A DNA stretch of 64,000 nt from an uncultured Clostridia bacterium. Lineage in GTDB: Bacteria > Bacillota > Clostridia > UBA1381. The notes beneath the pieces were generated by a model. The model was not told the origin of the DNA. It saw only the letters and a program-made list of their open reading frames with translations, and searched no databases. How positions within the stretch are numbered: position 1 is the first letter of the stretch; each line of letters begins with the position of its first letter. The stretch is from assembly GCA_944392335.1 (NCBI GenBank), contig CALXWJ010000097.1, positions 1 to 64,000 of the forward strand, written 5' to 3'. Made by a program: the position numbers and the translations under genes. Shown here piece after piece: positions 9,140 through 17,199 of this stretch.

Positions 9140-10433
9140 GATTATAGGAGCAGGGCTGGCGGGCTGTGAGGCAGCATGGCAGCTGGCAAAAAAAGGCATT
9201 GAATCGGAATTGTATGAGATGAAGCCGAAAAAGTTTTCACCGGCACATAAAAAAGAGTATTTTGCGGAGCTTGTGTGTTCAAATTCGTTAAAAGCAGAAA
9301 GAATTGAAAATGCCTGTGGACTATTGAAAGAGGAAATGCGTCTGTTTGACTCGCTGATAATGCAGGCGGCGGATGTATCAAAGGTTCCGGCAGGCGGTGC
9401 GCTTGCGGTTGACAGGGATGTTTTCTCGGTATTTATTACCGGAAAAATAAAAAATGAGCCTTTAATAACCGTGATCAATGAAGAGGTCGAAAATATAGAC
9501 ACCGATGCGTTTACGATAATAGCCACCGGGCCTCTTACATCGGATAAGCTGTCGGAAAATATTTTAAAATTGACCGGGGAGAAAAACATGTATTTCTATG
9601 ACGCCGCCGCTCCTGTCATAACAAAGGAAAGCATAGATTTTGAAAAGGTTTTTTATGCCGCAAGATATAACAGAGGAACGGCGGATTATATCAACTGCCC
9701 CATGAATCAAGAAGAATATACGGAATTTTATAATGCACTTATTAATGCACAAACAGCAGAATTGAAAAAATTTGAAGACCAGAAGGTTTTTGAAGGCTGT
9801 ATGCCGGTTGAGGTAATGGCAAAACGAGGTTTTGAAACACTTCTTTTCGGCCCGTTAAAACCGGTAGGTCTTGTAAATCCGAAAACAGGCAAAGATGACG
9901 CCTATGCCGTTGTACAGTTAAGACAGGACAATCAAGAAGCAACATTGTATAACATGGTGGGATTTCAGACAAACTTAAAATGGCCGGAACAAAAAAGAGT
10001 ATTTTCAATGATACCCGGATTGGAACATGCGGAATTTGTCAGATATGGGGTCATGCATAGGAATACCTATATACAGGCGCCGAAGGTATTGGATAGATTT
10101 TATCGAATGAAGGAATATGAAAAGGTTTTCTTTGCAGGGCAGATCACAGGTGTTGAAGGTTATGTTGAGTCGGCGTCGTCGGGCATTATGGCAGGCTTTA
10201 ATATGGCAAGAATGATAAATGGTGAAAAAATGCTCGAACCTTCATCAAAAACTTGTATCGGGGCATTACCCTTATATATTACAAATGAGAGCTTGGGAAG
10301 GCTGCAGCCCATGAATGCAAATTTCGGTATCATCGATTCATGGTCCGAAAGGGTAAAGGGAAAAGCTGAACGATACAGGCTTATTGCACAGAGGTCATTG
10401 GATTATTTAAAAGAAGAACTTTCAAAACAATAG
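9129..10433 (+). CDS. trmFO: Folate/FAD-dependent tRNA(m5U54) methyltransferase TrmFO
   Basis: The 434-residue flavoprotein makes 5-methyluridine at position 54 of tRNA using methylene-tetrahydrofolate and FAD. The N-terminal FAD-binding motif is [14 protein letters not shown], followed by [13 protein letters not shown] and the C-terminal [16 protein letters not shown] that are diagnostic of TrmFO. Length is normal. It overlaps the topA end by 11 bases and has no strong ribosome site of its own, consistent with coupling. It belongs to the dprA-topA-trmFO group conserved in Firmicutes. Confidence 0.96.
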   Translation: MRVKIIGAGLAGCEAAWQLAKKGIESELYEMKPKKFSPAHKKEYFAELVCSNSLKAERIENACGLLKEEMRLFDSLIMQAADVSKVPAGGALAVDRDVFSVFITGKIKNEPLITVINEEVENIDTDAFTIIATGPLTSDKLSENILKLTGEKNMYFYDAAAPVITKESIDFEKVFYAARYNRGTADYINCPMNQEEYTEFYNALINAQTAELKKFEDQKVFEGCMPVEVMAKRGFETLLFGPLKPVGLVNPKTGKDDAYAVVQLRQDNQEATLYNMVGFQTNLKWPEQKRVFSMIPGLEHAEFVRYGVMHRNTYIQAPKVLDRFYRMKEYEKVFFAGQITGVEGYVESASSGIMAGFNMARMINGEKMLEPSSKTCIGALPLYITNESLGRLQPMNANFGIIDSWSERVKGKAERYRLIAQRSLDYLKEELSKQ

Positions 10434-10443
10434 GAGGATTCAT

Positions 10444-10941
10444 ATGAGAAAATTATTAATCGGAATTATCGCCGTTCTGATCGTTGCCGTCGGCGGAGTA
10501 ATCATTTATTCGCTTGTGTCTGACAAAGAGGTTACCGAATCGGAATATGTACAGGAGGTGCAAGGCACTGCACAAAATAACCAAGCTGCAGAGAATGAAG
10601 AAGAGGGGACAGAAAATACAGATCAACCTTCAGATGATGCAAACGGCAGCGAGTCGTCGAAGGTCTATACCCCTACCTTTATGTATTTCATATCCAACTC
10701 TGACGAAAATTTTGATGAAACCAACGAGATCATAAATGAGTTGAAAAAGGAATATGACGGAAAAGTAAACTTTGATATTGTAAATATTGACGAAAATCCC
10801 GAAGCTAAGGATAATTTCCCCGTAGAAGGGCAAACTCCGGCATTGATAATGTTAAATACCTCAAATGATATATCGGCGTTTAATTTTAAATGCGATGATA
10901 AAGAAACACTTAAAAATGCAATTGAGGCGGCAATGAAATGA
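10444..10941 (+). CDS. Membrane-tethered thioredoxin-like protein lacking CxxC
   Basis: The 165-residue protein has one N-terminal membrane segment (about 4-26), an acidic Asn/Glu/Asp-rich linker (about 30-70) and a C-terminal domain that reads like thioredoxin. The domain shows PTFMYFISNSDEN where the active site should be, then VNFDIVNIDENPEAKDNFPV and QTPALIMLN with the conserved cis-proline region. No Cys pair is present where CGPC would lie, so it should not be an oxidoreductase; a binding or chaperone role is possible but unknown. An AGGAGG precedes the ATG. It lies 10 bases after trmFO in the same operon. Confidence 0.7.
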   Translation: MRKLLIGIIAVLIVAVGGVIIYSLVSDKEVTESEYVQEVQGTAQNNQAAENEEEGTENTDQPSDDANGSESSKVYTPTFMYFISNSDENFDETNEIINELKKEYDGKVNFDIVNIDENPEAKDNFPVEGQTPALIMLNTSNDISAFNFKCDDKETLKNAIEAAMK

Positions 10942-10968
10942 TAATATATTTAAGAAAAGGTGAAAGAA

Positions 10969-11805
10969 ATGAAAATACAATATTTGGGAACAGGCGCGGC
11001 AGAGGGTATACCCGCAGTATTTTGTGATTGCGCAAGATGCAAGCGTTCCAAAGAGTTGGGCGGGAGAAATATAAGAACAAGAAGCCAGGCCTTGGTTGAT
11101 GATACCATTCTTGTTGATTTTCCGCCGGATACATACTTACATTATTTAAGATTTAATTTCCCGATCACAAAGATAAAAACGTGCATTGTGACCCATTCTC
11201 ATGCGGATCATTTATATCCTGCTGATATCGAAATGAGAAATAAAAATTATTGCGCGAACATTGGCAAATTAGACCCTCTATCTTTTTACGGTGACAAAAG
11301 TGTGTATGATAAGATAAATGATGTGATAAAACATTCGGGGCTTGAAAAAAATGAGGTGCAAAATAATCTGATAAAGGTAAATACGCCTTTTACTGCCGAC
11401 GGATATACCATCATCCCTTTGAGAGCCGCCCACGGTCCGGAGTCAACTCCGGTAGTTTATATAATAGAAAAGGACGGAAAAAGCCTGTTCTATTCAAACG
11501 ATACAAGTGATTATCCGGAAGAAAGCTGGGAATATCTGAGAAAATACAATAAACCCATCGATTTGATCTCTCTGGACTGTACTGCCGCTTTGAGCCATAT
11601 TGAATATATAGGCCATATGAGTCTGGAAAGAAATATTGCAATCAGAGAAAAACTTTTCGATGCCGGCGCTGCCGATGAACATACCGTTTTTGTTTTGAAT
11701 CATTTTTCACACAATGGAGAAGGCGTGGTATATGACGATTTTGTCAATGCTGCGGAAAAAGAAGGTTTTGTTGTTGCGTATGACGGAATGGTTATAGAAT
11801 TTTAA
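10969..11805 (+). CDS. PhnP-like metallo-beta-lactamase-fold hydrolase
   Basis: The 278-residue protein carries the metal-binding motif THSHADHLYP and further ligands in the regions LDCTA and LNHFSHNG. The N-terminal CDCARCKRSKELGG is the structural zinc site seen in PhnP-type phosphodiesterases. The substrate is unknown; cyclic phosphate or nucleotide diesters are likely by family. The ATG at 10969 has AAAGG 6 bases upstream; an in-frame GTG at 10960 lies inside that site. It is the last gene of the dprA group and is followed by a terminator. Confidence 0.85.
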   Translation: MKIQYLGTGAAEGIPAVFCDCARCKRSKELGGRNIRTRSQALVDDTILVDFPPDTYLHYLRFNFPITKIKTCIVTHSHADHLYPADIEMRNKNYCANIGKLDPLSFYGDKSVYDKINDVIKHSGLEKNEVQNNLIKVNTPFTADGYTIIPLRAAHGPESTPVVYIIEKDGKSLFYSNDTSDYPEESWEYLRKYNKPIDLISLDCTAALSHIEYIGHMSLERNIAIREKLFDAGAADEHTVFVLNHFSHNGEGVVYDDFVNAAEKEGFVVAYDGMVIEF

Positions 11806-11823
11806 TGAAAATAATGTTATGTA

Positions 11824-11901
11824 AAATGCCGTATTTATAGAAAATATGAAAATAAATAGGCTTTTTTATGGATAAATAATCTTTAATCCGGCATTTTTTT
11901 G
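11824..11901 (+). terminator. Long intrinsic terminator after PhnP-like gene
   Basis: AAATGCCG (11824-11831) pairs with CGGCATTT (from 11889), closing an AT-rich inner region and followed by a run of seven T. It separates the dprA-topA operon from the esterase gene. Confidence 0.65.
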
Positions 11902-11922
11902 TATATTTGATATAAAAAAATG

Positions 11923-11951
11923 TTGCAAAATAAAATATTTTGTGATATACT
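11923..11951 (+). promoter_or_regulatory. Promoter of the secreted esterase gene
   Basis: TTGCAA at 11923-11928 is followed after 17 bases by TATACT at 11946-11951, placing the transcription start near 11958. Confidence 0.6.
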
Positions 11952-11964
11952 AAAAAACAGCTAT

Positions 11965-11984
11965 GACAATATAGCAATATTGTC
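11965..11984 (+). promoter_or_regulatory. Hairpin/palindrome in esterase 5' leader
   Basis: GACAATAT and ATATTGTC form a perfect 8-bp inverted repeat around AGCA. It starts a few bases after the predicted transcription start and ends about 24 bases before the ATG. It could be a repressor operator or an mRNA-stabilising 5' hairpin; the sequence does not decide. Confidence 0.45.
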
Positions 11985-12008
11985 CGGTAAATAAAAGGAG
12001 GAAAATAT

Positions 12009-13475
12009 ATGAAAAAAATTATTGTTTTGGCACTTGCAGCCGCACTTCTTGTTTCAGGAAATGTGTTTGCCGCAGAAGAGGACGCAACAACTTCCGAAGA
12101 AACAGCAGTGACATCTGTTGAAGAAGAAACAACTACTGCAGAAGAAACAACTACTGACGAAGAGGAAGCAACAACTGAAGAAGAAACAGCTACTGACGAA
12201 GAGGAAGCAACAACCGAAGAAGAAACTACAGATGAAGAGACTGCAACAACTGAAGGAGAAGAAGCTTCAGAAGAAGAGACAGCTACTTCTGATGAAGAAG
12301 AGGGAGCAGCTTCTGCAGAGGAAGATGCTGTTGCTGATGAAGAAAAAACAGTTGTAGTAAATATTGATGGTATTGCATTGGAAATTGCAGATCAGCAGCC
12401 TATCATTGAAGGCGACAGAGTTTTGGTTCCGTTAAGGGCAATTTTTGAAGCACTTGACGCTTCTGTTGAATGGGATCAGGAAACAAAAACAGTAACCGCT
12501 GAAAAAGGTGAAAATACAATAGAGCTTACAATCGGAGAAACAGCTTATACAGTTAACGGTGAAGAAAAAGAAATGGATGTTGCCGCACAATTGGTAAATG
12601 ACAGGACTCTTGTTCCAATCCGTGTTGTTTCGGAAAGCCTTGCTTGCGAAGTTGAATGGGACAGCGAAGGCTACATAGTTGATGTCTCTACACCGGAACA
12701 CTTGGCTGTTGTTGCTGAAGCAGACAGAATAAGAGCAATTGAACCTGACATAGACGAAGCGTATAAAACAGTTGACGATGTACGTCTACCGATAAAGATG
12801 TATTTATCAGACGATGAAGTTAACGGAAAAACAGCTATTCTTGCAATTCACGGCGGAAGCTGGTATGCGGTTAAAGAAGATTCAGATACTTGGAACGGAG
12901 GCTGGATGAATTACCAGGCTCAGTATTATGCCGATAAAGGTTATACAACGGCTGCCATTTCATACAGATCTATTGATTTCAATGAAGATACAACAGTATT
13001 TGACCTGATCCAGGATTGTAAGGACGCTGTTGCATATATGAGAGAAAAGGCTGATTTTGATAAGCTTGTTGTTATGGGAGATTCCTCCGGCGGACATCTG
13101 GCAGTTGAATTGGGCTTGGATGATGAAGTGGGAGTAGACATTGTTGTTGCGGCAAATCCTGTTTTGGATCTTACCGAAGAAGCATGGGCGCACACTGCAA
13201 AAACAGAAGAAGATTACATAAAAGCTTCTCCTGCATTAAATATTAAGCAAACCGATACAAAGTTCCTTGTTATGCACGGGAATGCAGACACGGTCGTAAA
13301 TTATGAAATTTCAAAGAAATTCTGTGAAGATATGACTGCAGAGGGAACACAGGCGGACTTTATCGAATTGGACGGAGTAGACCATGCATTCCTTCTTTCA
13401 AGATATAAGTCAACCGATGAACAAATTAATGAATATATGGCAATGATAGATGAATATCTTGCTGAAAATCTATAA
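12009..13475 (+). CDS. Secreted alpha/beta-hydrolase (esterase) with acidic stalk and Cu-amine-oxidase-N-like domain
   Basis: The 488-residue precursor has a signal peptide (1-21, ending NVFAA). A stalk of about 95 residues follows, almost only Thr, Glu, Asp, Ala and Ser in TTEEET-like repeats. Next is a copper-amine-oxidase N-terminal-like domain (about 118-235, with VLVPLRAIFEALDA and RTLVPIRVVSESL), then an alpha/beta hydrolase. The hydrolase has the oxyanion motif HGGSW, the nucleophile GDSSGGH, the acid in HGNADTVV and the His in GVDHAF, so the triad is complete. This resembles acetyl- or feruloyl-type esterases. It lies beside the sugar-acid operon, which fits deacylation of plant polysaccharide. 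RBS AGGAGG precedes the ATG by 7 bases. Confidence 0.85.
   Translation: MKKIIVLALAAALLVSGNVFAAEEDATTSEETAVTSVEEETTTAEETTTDEEEATTEEETATDEEEATTEEETTDEETATTEGEEASEEETATSDEEEGAASAEEDAVADEEKTVVVNIDGIALEIADQQPIIEGDRVLVPLRAIFEALDASVEWDQETKTVTAEKGENTIELTIGETAYTVNGEEKEMDVAAQLVNDRTLVPIRVVSESLACEVEWDSEGYIVDVSTPEHLAVVAEADRIRAIEPDIDEAYKTVDDVRLPIKMYLSDDEVNGKTAILAIHGGSWYAVKEDSDTWNGGWMNYQAQYYADKGYTTAAISYRSIDFNEDTTVFDLIQDCKDAVAYMREKADFDKLVVMGDSSGGHLAVELGLDDEVGVDIVVAANPVLDLTEEAWAHTAKTEEDYIKASPALNIKQTDTKFLVMHGNADTVVNYEISKKFCEDMTAEGTQADFIELDGVDHAFLLSRYKSTDEQINEYMAMIDEYLAENL
12070..12350 (+). repeat. Low-complexity Thr/Glu-coding repeat
   Basis: The segment is built from imperfect repeats of ACTGAAGAAGAAACA- and GACGAAGAGGAAGCA-like units that encode the acidic stalk. 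Such a tract can expand or contract by slippage. A spurious Lys/Gln-rich frame runs through it on the same strand. Confidence 0.8.
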
Positions 13476-13488
13476 TATTTAAATTTAA

Positions 13489-13530
13489 TAAGGGCTTGTA
13501 CCGTTATTCAACGAGGACAAGCCCTTTTTG
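13489..13530. terminator. Solo repeat module (hairpin 3, inverted) acting as terminator
   Basis: AAGGGCTTGT and ACAAGCCCTT form a 10-bp stem followed by TTTTT on the plus strand, ending transcription of the esterase gene. Read on the minus strand the sequence CTTGTCCTCGTTGAATA and the following CAAGCCCTTATT match the third hairpin of repeat copy C almost base for base. It is therefore a lone, inverted module of that repeat lying between convergent genes. Confidence 0.75.
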
Positions 13531-13536
13531 AATAAG

Positions 13537-14403
13537 TTAAATTCGATGTCTATATTCGCTTGGCGAACAACCCATTTTCGATCTGAATAACCTTGAAAAA
13601 TATCGTTGATCGTGTATTCCGACACAATTTGCAATTTCAGCAATTGAAAGGGTTGTACTTTTAAGCAGGCTGCAAGCTTTTTTTATTCTGTATTTTATGA
13701 TCATGTTCTGAGGTGTGATACCGGTCTCCGATTTAAAAAGACGTGAAAAATATTCGGTGGAAATGTTTAGTGAATTTGCAAGAGCATATATGCTGATGTC
13801 GCGGTCATAATGAAAGCGAATATAGTTTTCCGCTTCTCTTATATAAACATTATCGGATAGATATGTAATTTCATGTGTGTCGGTATTATGAATATCATAA
13901 GCCGGGACAATGCTTGAAAACGGCGCTGCCGCTCTATCGAACAAAGATGAAAAAAAATCATATAGCATGGATATGGTTTTGATTTTACCGTAAGAATTAT
14001 TGATATCGGCCGACAGAATAATTTCATTGATGATTTTTTCGGTTTCATCAGGATTCGGACATGTATATATAGGATATTCGCGTGTTATTCCAAGGCTTGT
14101 TATATAAAAGTTTATTTTTGTACCGTATACACCGACCCAAAGATTGCTCCAAAAGCTCCCTTCTTCAGCGGTATAATATATTTTTTCATTAGGAAACATA
14201 CAAAGAAGCTGACCGGAAGAAAGAGCGTAATGTTTATTGTGGGCGAAAAGAACGGCGTCACCCTCTTTGATGTAAACCAAAAGAAAGTGATCTCGGACCT
14301 GCGGACCGTATTTGTGATTTTTTGTTTTGATTCTTTTTCCACAGTAATATAAATTAAGATCTGTCGGTACGGTATAACAAAAACGTTTTTCCGTATAACT
14401 CAT
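13537..14403 (-). CDS. AraC family transcriptional regulator
   Basis: The 288-residue protein has an N-terminal cupin sugar-sensing domain (about 15-150) and a C-terminal double helix-turn-helix (about 190-288) with ISIYALANSLNISTEYFSRL and the family signature GIHDQRYFSRLFRSKMG. It is transcribed divergently from the sugar-acid operon and is the obvious candidate regulator of it. The start at 14403 is chosen because AAGGGGG lies about 10 bases upstream and the promoter at 14437-14465 leaves room for a leader; an ATG 18 bases upstream has no ribosome site. Confidence 0.9.
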   Translation of the reverse strand: MSYTEKRFCYTVPTDLNLYYCGKRIKTKNHKYGPQVRDHFLLVYIKEGDAVLFAHNKHYALSSGQLLCMFPNEKIYYTAEEGSFWSNLWVGVYGTKINFYITSLGITREYPIYTCPNPDETEKIINEIILSADINNSYGKIKTISMLYDFFSSLFDRAAAPFSSIVPAYDIHNTDTHEITYLSDNVYIREAENYIRFHYDRDISIYALANSLNISTEYFSRLFKSETGITPQNMIIKYRIKKACSLLKSTTLSIAEIANCVGIHDQRYFSRLFRSKMGCSPSEYRHRI

Positions 14404-14436
14404 CGGTTGCGCCCCCTTCATTTTGGATATATTGAT

Positions 14437-14465
14437 ATATTATTATGAAATGTCAAATTTGTCAA
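14437..14465 (-). promoter_or_regulatory. Promoter of the AraC gene
   Basis: On the minus strand TTGACA (14465-14460) and TAATAT (14442-14437) are 17 bases apart. Two more TTGACA copies on the same strand lie at 14456-14451 and 14477-14472, so the region may also hold regulator sites. Confidence 0.55.
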
Positions 14466-14486
14466 CAATAATGTCAAAAAAATCTA

Positions 14487-14515
14487 TTGATATTAATATT
14501 TTTTTATTCTATAAT
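14487..14515 (+). promoter_or_regulatory. Promoter of the sugar-acid operon
   Basis: TTGATA at 14487-14492 and TATAAT at 14510-14515 are separated by 17 bases and lie about 33 bases before the dehydratase start. Confidence 0.65.
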
Positions 14516-14547
14516 TAAATAAAAAATACAAAAAGTGTGGAGTTTTT

Positions 14548-16242
14548 ATGAAAAATAATTATTCGGTCTGTTGGAAAAAACGGGGTGACAGGACAGGGCT
14601 TATCCGAAATGCACTTTTAAAGTCTATGGGATATACCGATGAAGATATTGAAAAGCCGATAATCGGAATAATCAACACATGGGCGGAAACAAATCCCGGG
14701 CATATTCATTTCAGACAGTTGTCGGAAGCGGTAAAGAGAGGCGTATGGGCGTCGGGAGGGTTTCCCCTTGAGGTAAATACCATGTCGATATGCGAGGTGT
14801 TTTTCGATATTTCAAGTCTTATTTACAGAAATCTTTTGTCAATCACAACGGAGGAGCTTATAGAGCGGCATCCTTTTGATGGAGTAGTGTTAATAGGCGG
14901 CTGTGACAAGAATGTACCGGCGCAGCTTATGGCAGCTGTTTCGGCAAATAAGCCTACGATCTATCTTCCGGGAGGGGCGATGCTTCCGGGCAGTTATAAA
15001 GGAAAGACCCTTGCCTGCGGAACGGATAGCTTTTATCTTTATAACGATTATACCTCCGGTAAGATCACATTAGAGGAAATGACAAAACATGAGGGATGTC
15101 TTTATGGAAGTGCCGGCGCATGCCCGATTATGGGGACTGCAAATACATGTCAGACTGTGGCAGAGGCTCTCGGAATAGCATTACCCAATTCGGCGTCATG
15201 TCTCGGTGTTTCGGCAGAAAAGCTGCGTATAAGTGAAGAAACGGGACGCAGAGCCGTTGAGCTTGTAAAGAACGATATAAAATGCCTTGATATTATCAAC
15301 AGAAAATCAATGGAAAATGCCATCCGCGTTCTTATGGCAACGGGCGGCTCGACCAATTTGATCATACATTTGATCGCGATTGCAAGGCGTGCAAATATAG
15401 ATCTGAAGCTTGATGATTTTGAAAGAATAAGCAAGGAAACGCCGGTTCTGGTTAATGTTAAGCCTCACGGAACGGAAAATGTCGGTATGGGCTTTCATAA
15501 TGCCGGAGGAGTTGCTTCACTGATGAAGGAAATGGAGGATATGCTTCATGGAAGCTGTCTGACAGTGACGGGAAAAACGGTTGGAGAAAATCTTTTGGAT
15601 ATCGATATGCCTTACGACACAAATATAATAAGACCGCTTGATAATCCAATAGAACAAAAGGGTGGAATAGCTGTTTTGTACGGAAATCTCGCGCCCAACG
15701 GCGCGGTCATAAAACGGAGCGCTGCAAGCCCTCACTTGTTAAATCATAGAGGAAAGGCTAAGGTTTTTGAAGATTTGACTGAATGTCAGAAATATTTGCT
15801 TGATGATAATTCTGACGTGACGCCTGATACTGTGATCGTTTTAAGAGGCTATGGTCCGAAGGGTGCTCCCGGTATGCCGGAAAACGGTAATTTTATGCCG
15901 CTGCCGCCTAAATTTAACAAAATGGGAGTAAATGACTTTGTACGCATAACCGATGCAAGAATGTCGGGCGGTTGTTTTGGGACTCAGGTGCTGCACATTG
16001 CACCCGAAAGCGCGGTTGGCGGACCTCTTGCAGCAGTACATGACGGTGATATAATTCACCTTGATGTGGATAACAATCTTATTGAACTTGAGGTTTCACA
16101 AGAGGAGATCAAAGAAAGACTAAAAAAATTCAAACCAAAACAGCATAAAGATATAAAAAGAGGTTTTGTGCGCGATTTTATAGATAATGTCACGCAGGCT
16201 GATGAGGGCTGTGATCTTACATATATGCAGTACAAAGATTGA
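14548..16242 (+). CDS. IlvD/Edd family sugar-acid dehydratase
   Basis: The 564-residue enzyme belongs to the Fe-S dependent IlvD/Edd family, which removes water from aldonates to give 2-keto-3-deoxy acids. Visible family motifs are GGCDKNVPAQ and GSAGACPIMGTANTCQ, each with an Fe-S ligand Cys, and GPKGAPGMPE near the C-terminus. The position of the first cluster Cys in pentonate dehydratases reads NPGHIHF here, with Gly, as in many clostridial and archaeal IlvD proteins. Context (two sugar-acid aldolases, a DgoK kinase) argues for aldonate dehydration, not branched-chain amino acid synthesis; galactonate, arabinonate or a related acid is possible. The ATG follows GTGGAG by 7 bases. Confidence 0.85.
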   Translation: MKNNYSVCWKKRGDRTGLIRNALLKSMGYTDEDIEKPIIGIINTWAETNPGHIHFRQLSEAVKRGVWASGGFPLEVNTMSICEVFFDISSLIYRNLLSITTEELIERHPFDGVVLIGGCDKNVPAQLMAAVSANKPTIYLPGGAMLPGSYKGKTLACGTDSFYLYNDYTSGKITLEEMTKHEGCLYGSAGACPIMGTANTCQTVAEALGIALPNSASCLGVSAEKLRISEETGRRAVELVKNDIKCLDIINRKSMENAIRVLMATGGSTNLIIHLIAIARRANIDLKLDDFERISKETPVLVNVKPHGTENVGMGFHNAGGVASLMKEMEDMLHGSCLTVTGKTVGENLLDIDMPYDTNIIRPLDNPIEQKGGIAVLYGNLAPNGAVIKRSAASPHLLNHRGKAKVFEDLTECQKYLLDDNSDVTPDTVIVLRGYGPKGAPGMPENGNFMPLPPKFNKMGVNDFVRITDARMSGGCFGTQVLHIAPESAVGGPLAAVHDGDIIHLDVDNNLIELEVSQEEIKERLKKFKPKQHKDIKRGFVRDFIDNVTQADEGCDLTYMQYKD

Positions 16243-16284
16243 TTTTGTTTAATATTACAGTAAAACAGAAAGGAAAAATCATAA

Positions 16285-17199
16285 ATGAGTAATTTAACAG
16301 AGATAAAGGGCATTTGTCCGATAATTGCAACACCTTTTACAGAAAGCGCCGAGATAGATTACGGCAGCCTTGACAGGCTGGTGAAGGAGTTGATAAAGGG
16401 CGGCTGCTATGCGGTGACGCTTTTTGGAATTGCGGGAGAATATTATAAGCTGAATGATGAAGAGCGTGAAATGATGGCGCAGATAACGGTTAAGGCGGCT
16501 GATACGGCAGGAGGAAAAACCATAATTTCGGTGACCGATCATTCAACAGAGGTCGCCGTAAAGCGCGCAAGGTATTTTGAAGAATTGGGTGCGGACTGTC
16601 TTATGCTTTTGCCGCCGTTTTTCTTAAAACCGGGTGTAAAATATTTGTACGAGCATATGAAGAGAGTTGCAAACGCCGTAGAAATCCCGATCATGATACA
16701 GTATGCTCCGGAGCAGACAGGTGTTGCAATACAGCCGGAGATATTCTGTAAGCTGCAGAAGGAATGCCCCAATATAATATATTATAAAATCGAATGTAAG
16801 CCGGCAGGACCTTATGTAACAAATTTATTGAGACTGACGGACGGTAAAATGAAAATATTTGTGGGCAATGCGGGCTTTCAGCTTATTGAGTGCATGGACA
16901 GGGGAGCAATAGGCGCAATGCCGGGTTGTTCAATGTACGACGTTTATCTCGATATATACAATAATTATGTGAACGGAAACAGAAAAAAAGCTTTGCAGCT
17001 GCACAACAGGCTGCTTCCGATGCTTAATCATATAAGGCAAAACGTAGAGCAGATAATTTTGTTTGAAAAGAGAATTTTAAAGTACAGGGGAATAATTGCA
17101 TACGATTATTGCAGAAAGCCGTCTTATGATACGGATGAATATTTTGACAGGCTTTTTGATGAATTTTACAAGGAAATGGCGGAGAATTATGGATGGTAA
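16285..17199 (+). CDS. Dihydrodipicolinate synthase-family aldolase/dehydratase
   Basis: The 304-residue TIM-barrel protein has the DHDPS-family GIAGEYYKL loop (normally GTTGE), the Tyr in IMIQYAPEQTG and the Schiff-base Lys in IIYYKIECKP. The family includes KDG aldolase and 2-keto-3-deoxy-acid dehydratases as well as lysine-pathway DapA; a separate, orthodox dapA exists at 48615, so this one serves the sugar-acid operon. The exact reaction is uncertain. AGAAAGGA precedes the ATG by 11 bases. It overlaps the SDR gene by 11 bases. Confidence 0.85.
   Translation: MSNLTEIKGICPIIATPFTESAEIDYGSLDRLVKELIKGGCYAVTLFGIAGEYYKLNDEEREMMAQITVKAADTAGGKTIISVTDHSTEVAVKRARYFEELGADCLMLLPPFFLKPGVKYLYEHMKRVANAVEIPIMIQYAPEQTGVAIQPEIFCKLQKECPNIIYYKIECKPAGPYVTNLLRLTDGKMKIFVGNAGFQLIECMDRGAIGAMPGCSMYDVYLDIYNNYVNGNRKKALQLHNRLLPMLNHIRQNVEQIILFEKRILKYRGIIAYDYCRKPSYDTDEYFDRLFDEFYKEMAENYGW

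Noticed and set aside
8675-9589. 304-codon frame opposite topA and trmFO
   Set aside because: Antisense shadow of two certain genes; Phe/Ser-rich composition and no family match.
12118-12357. Lys/Gln/Leu-rich frame inside the esterase gene
   Set aside because: It is a shifted reading of the acidic repeat stalk, without a ribosome site.
14548-16242. Loss of an Fe-S Cys (NPGHIHF) as sign of an inactive dehydratase
   Set aside because: The same Gly is seen in many active clostridial and archaeal IlvD proteins, so inactivity does not follow.
16285-17199. Second dapA for lysine synthesis
   Set aside because: An orthodox dapA lies under a lysine riboswitch at 48615, and the neighbours here are sugar-acid genes.
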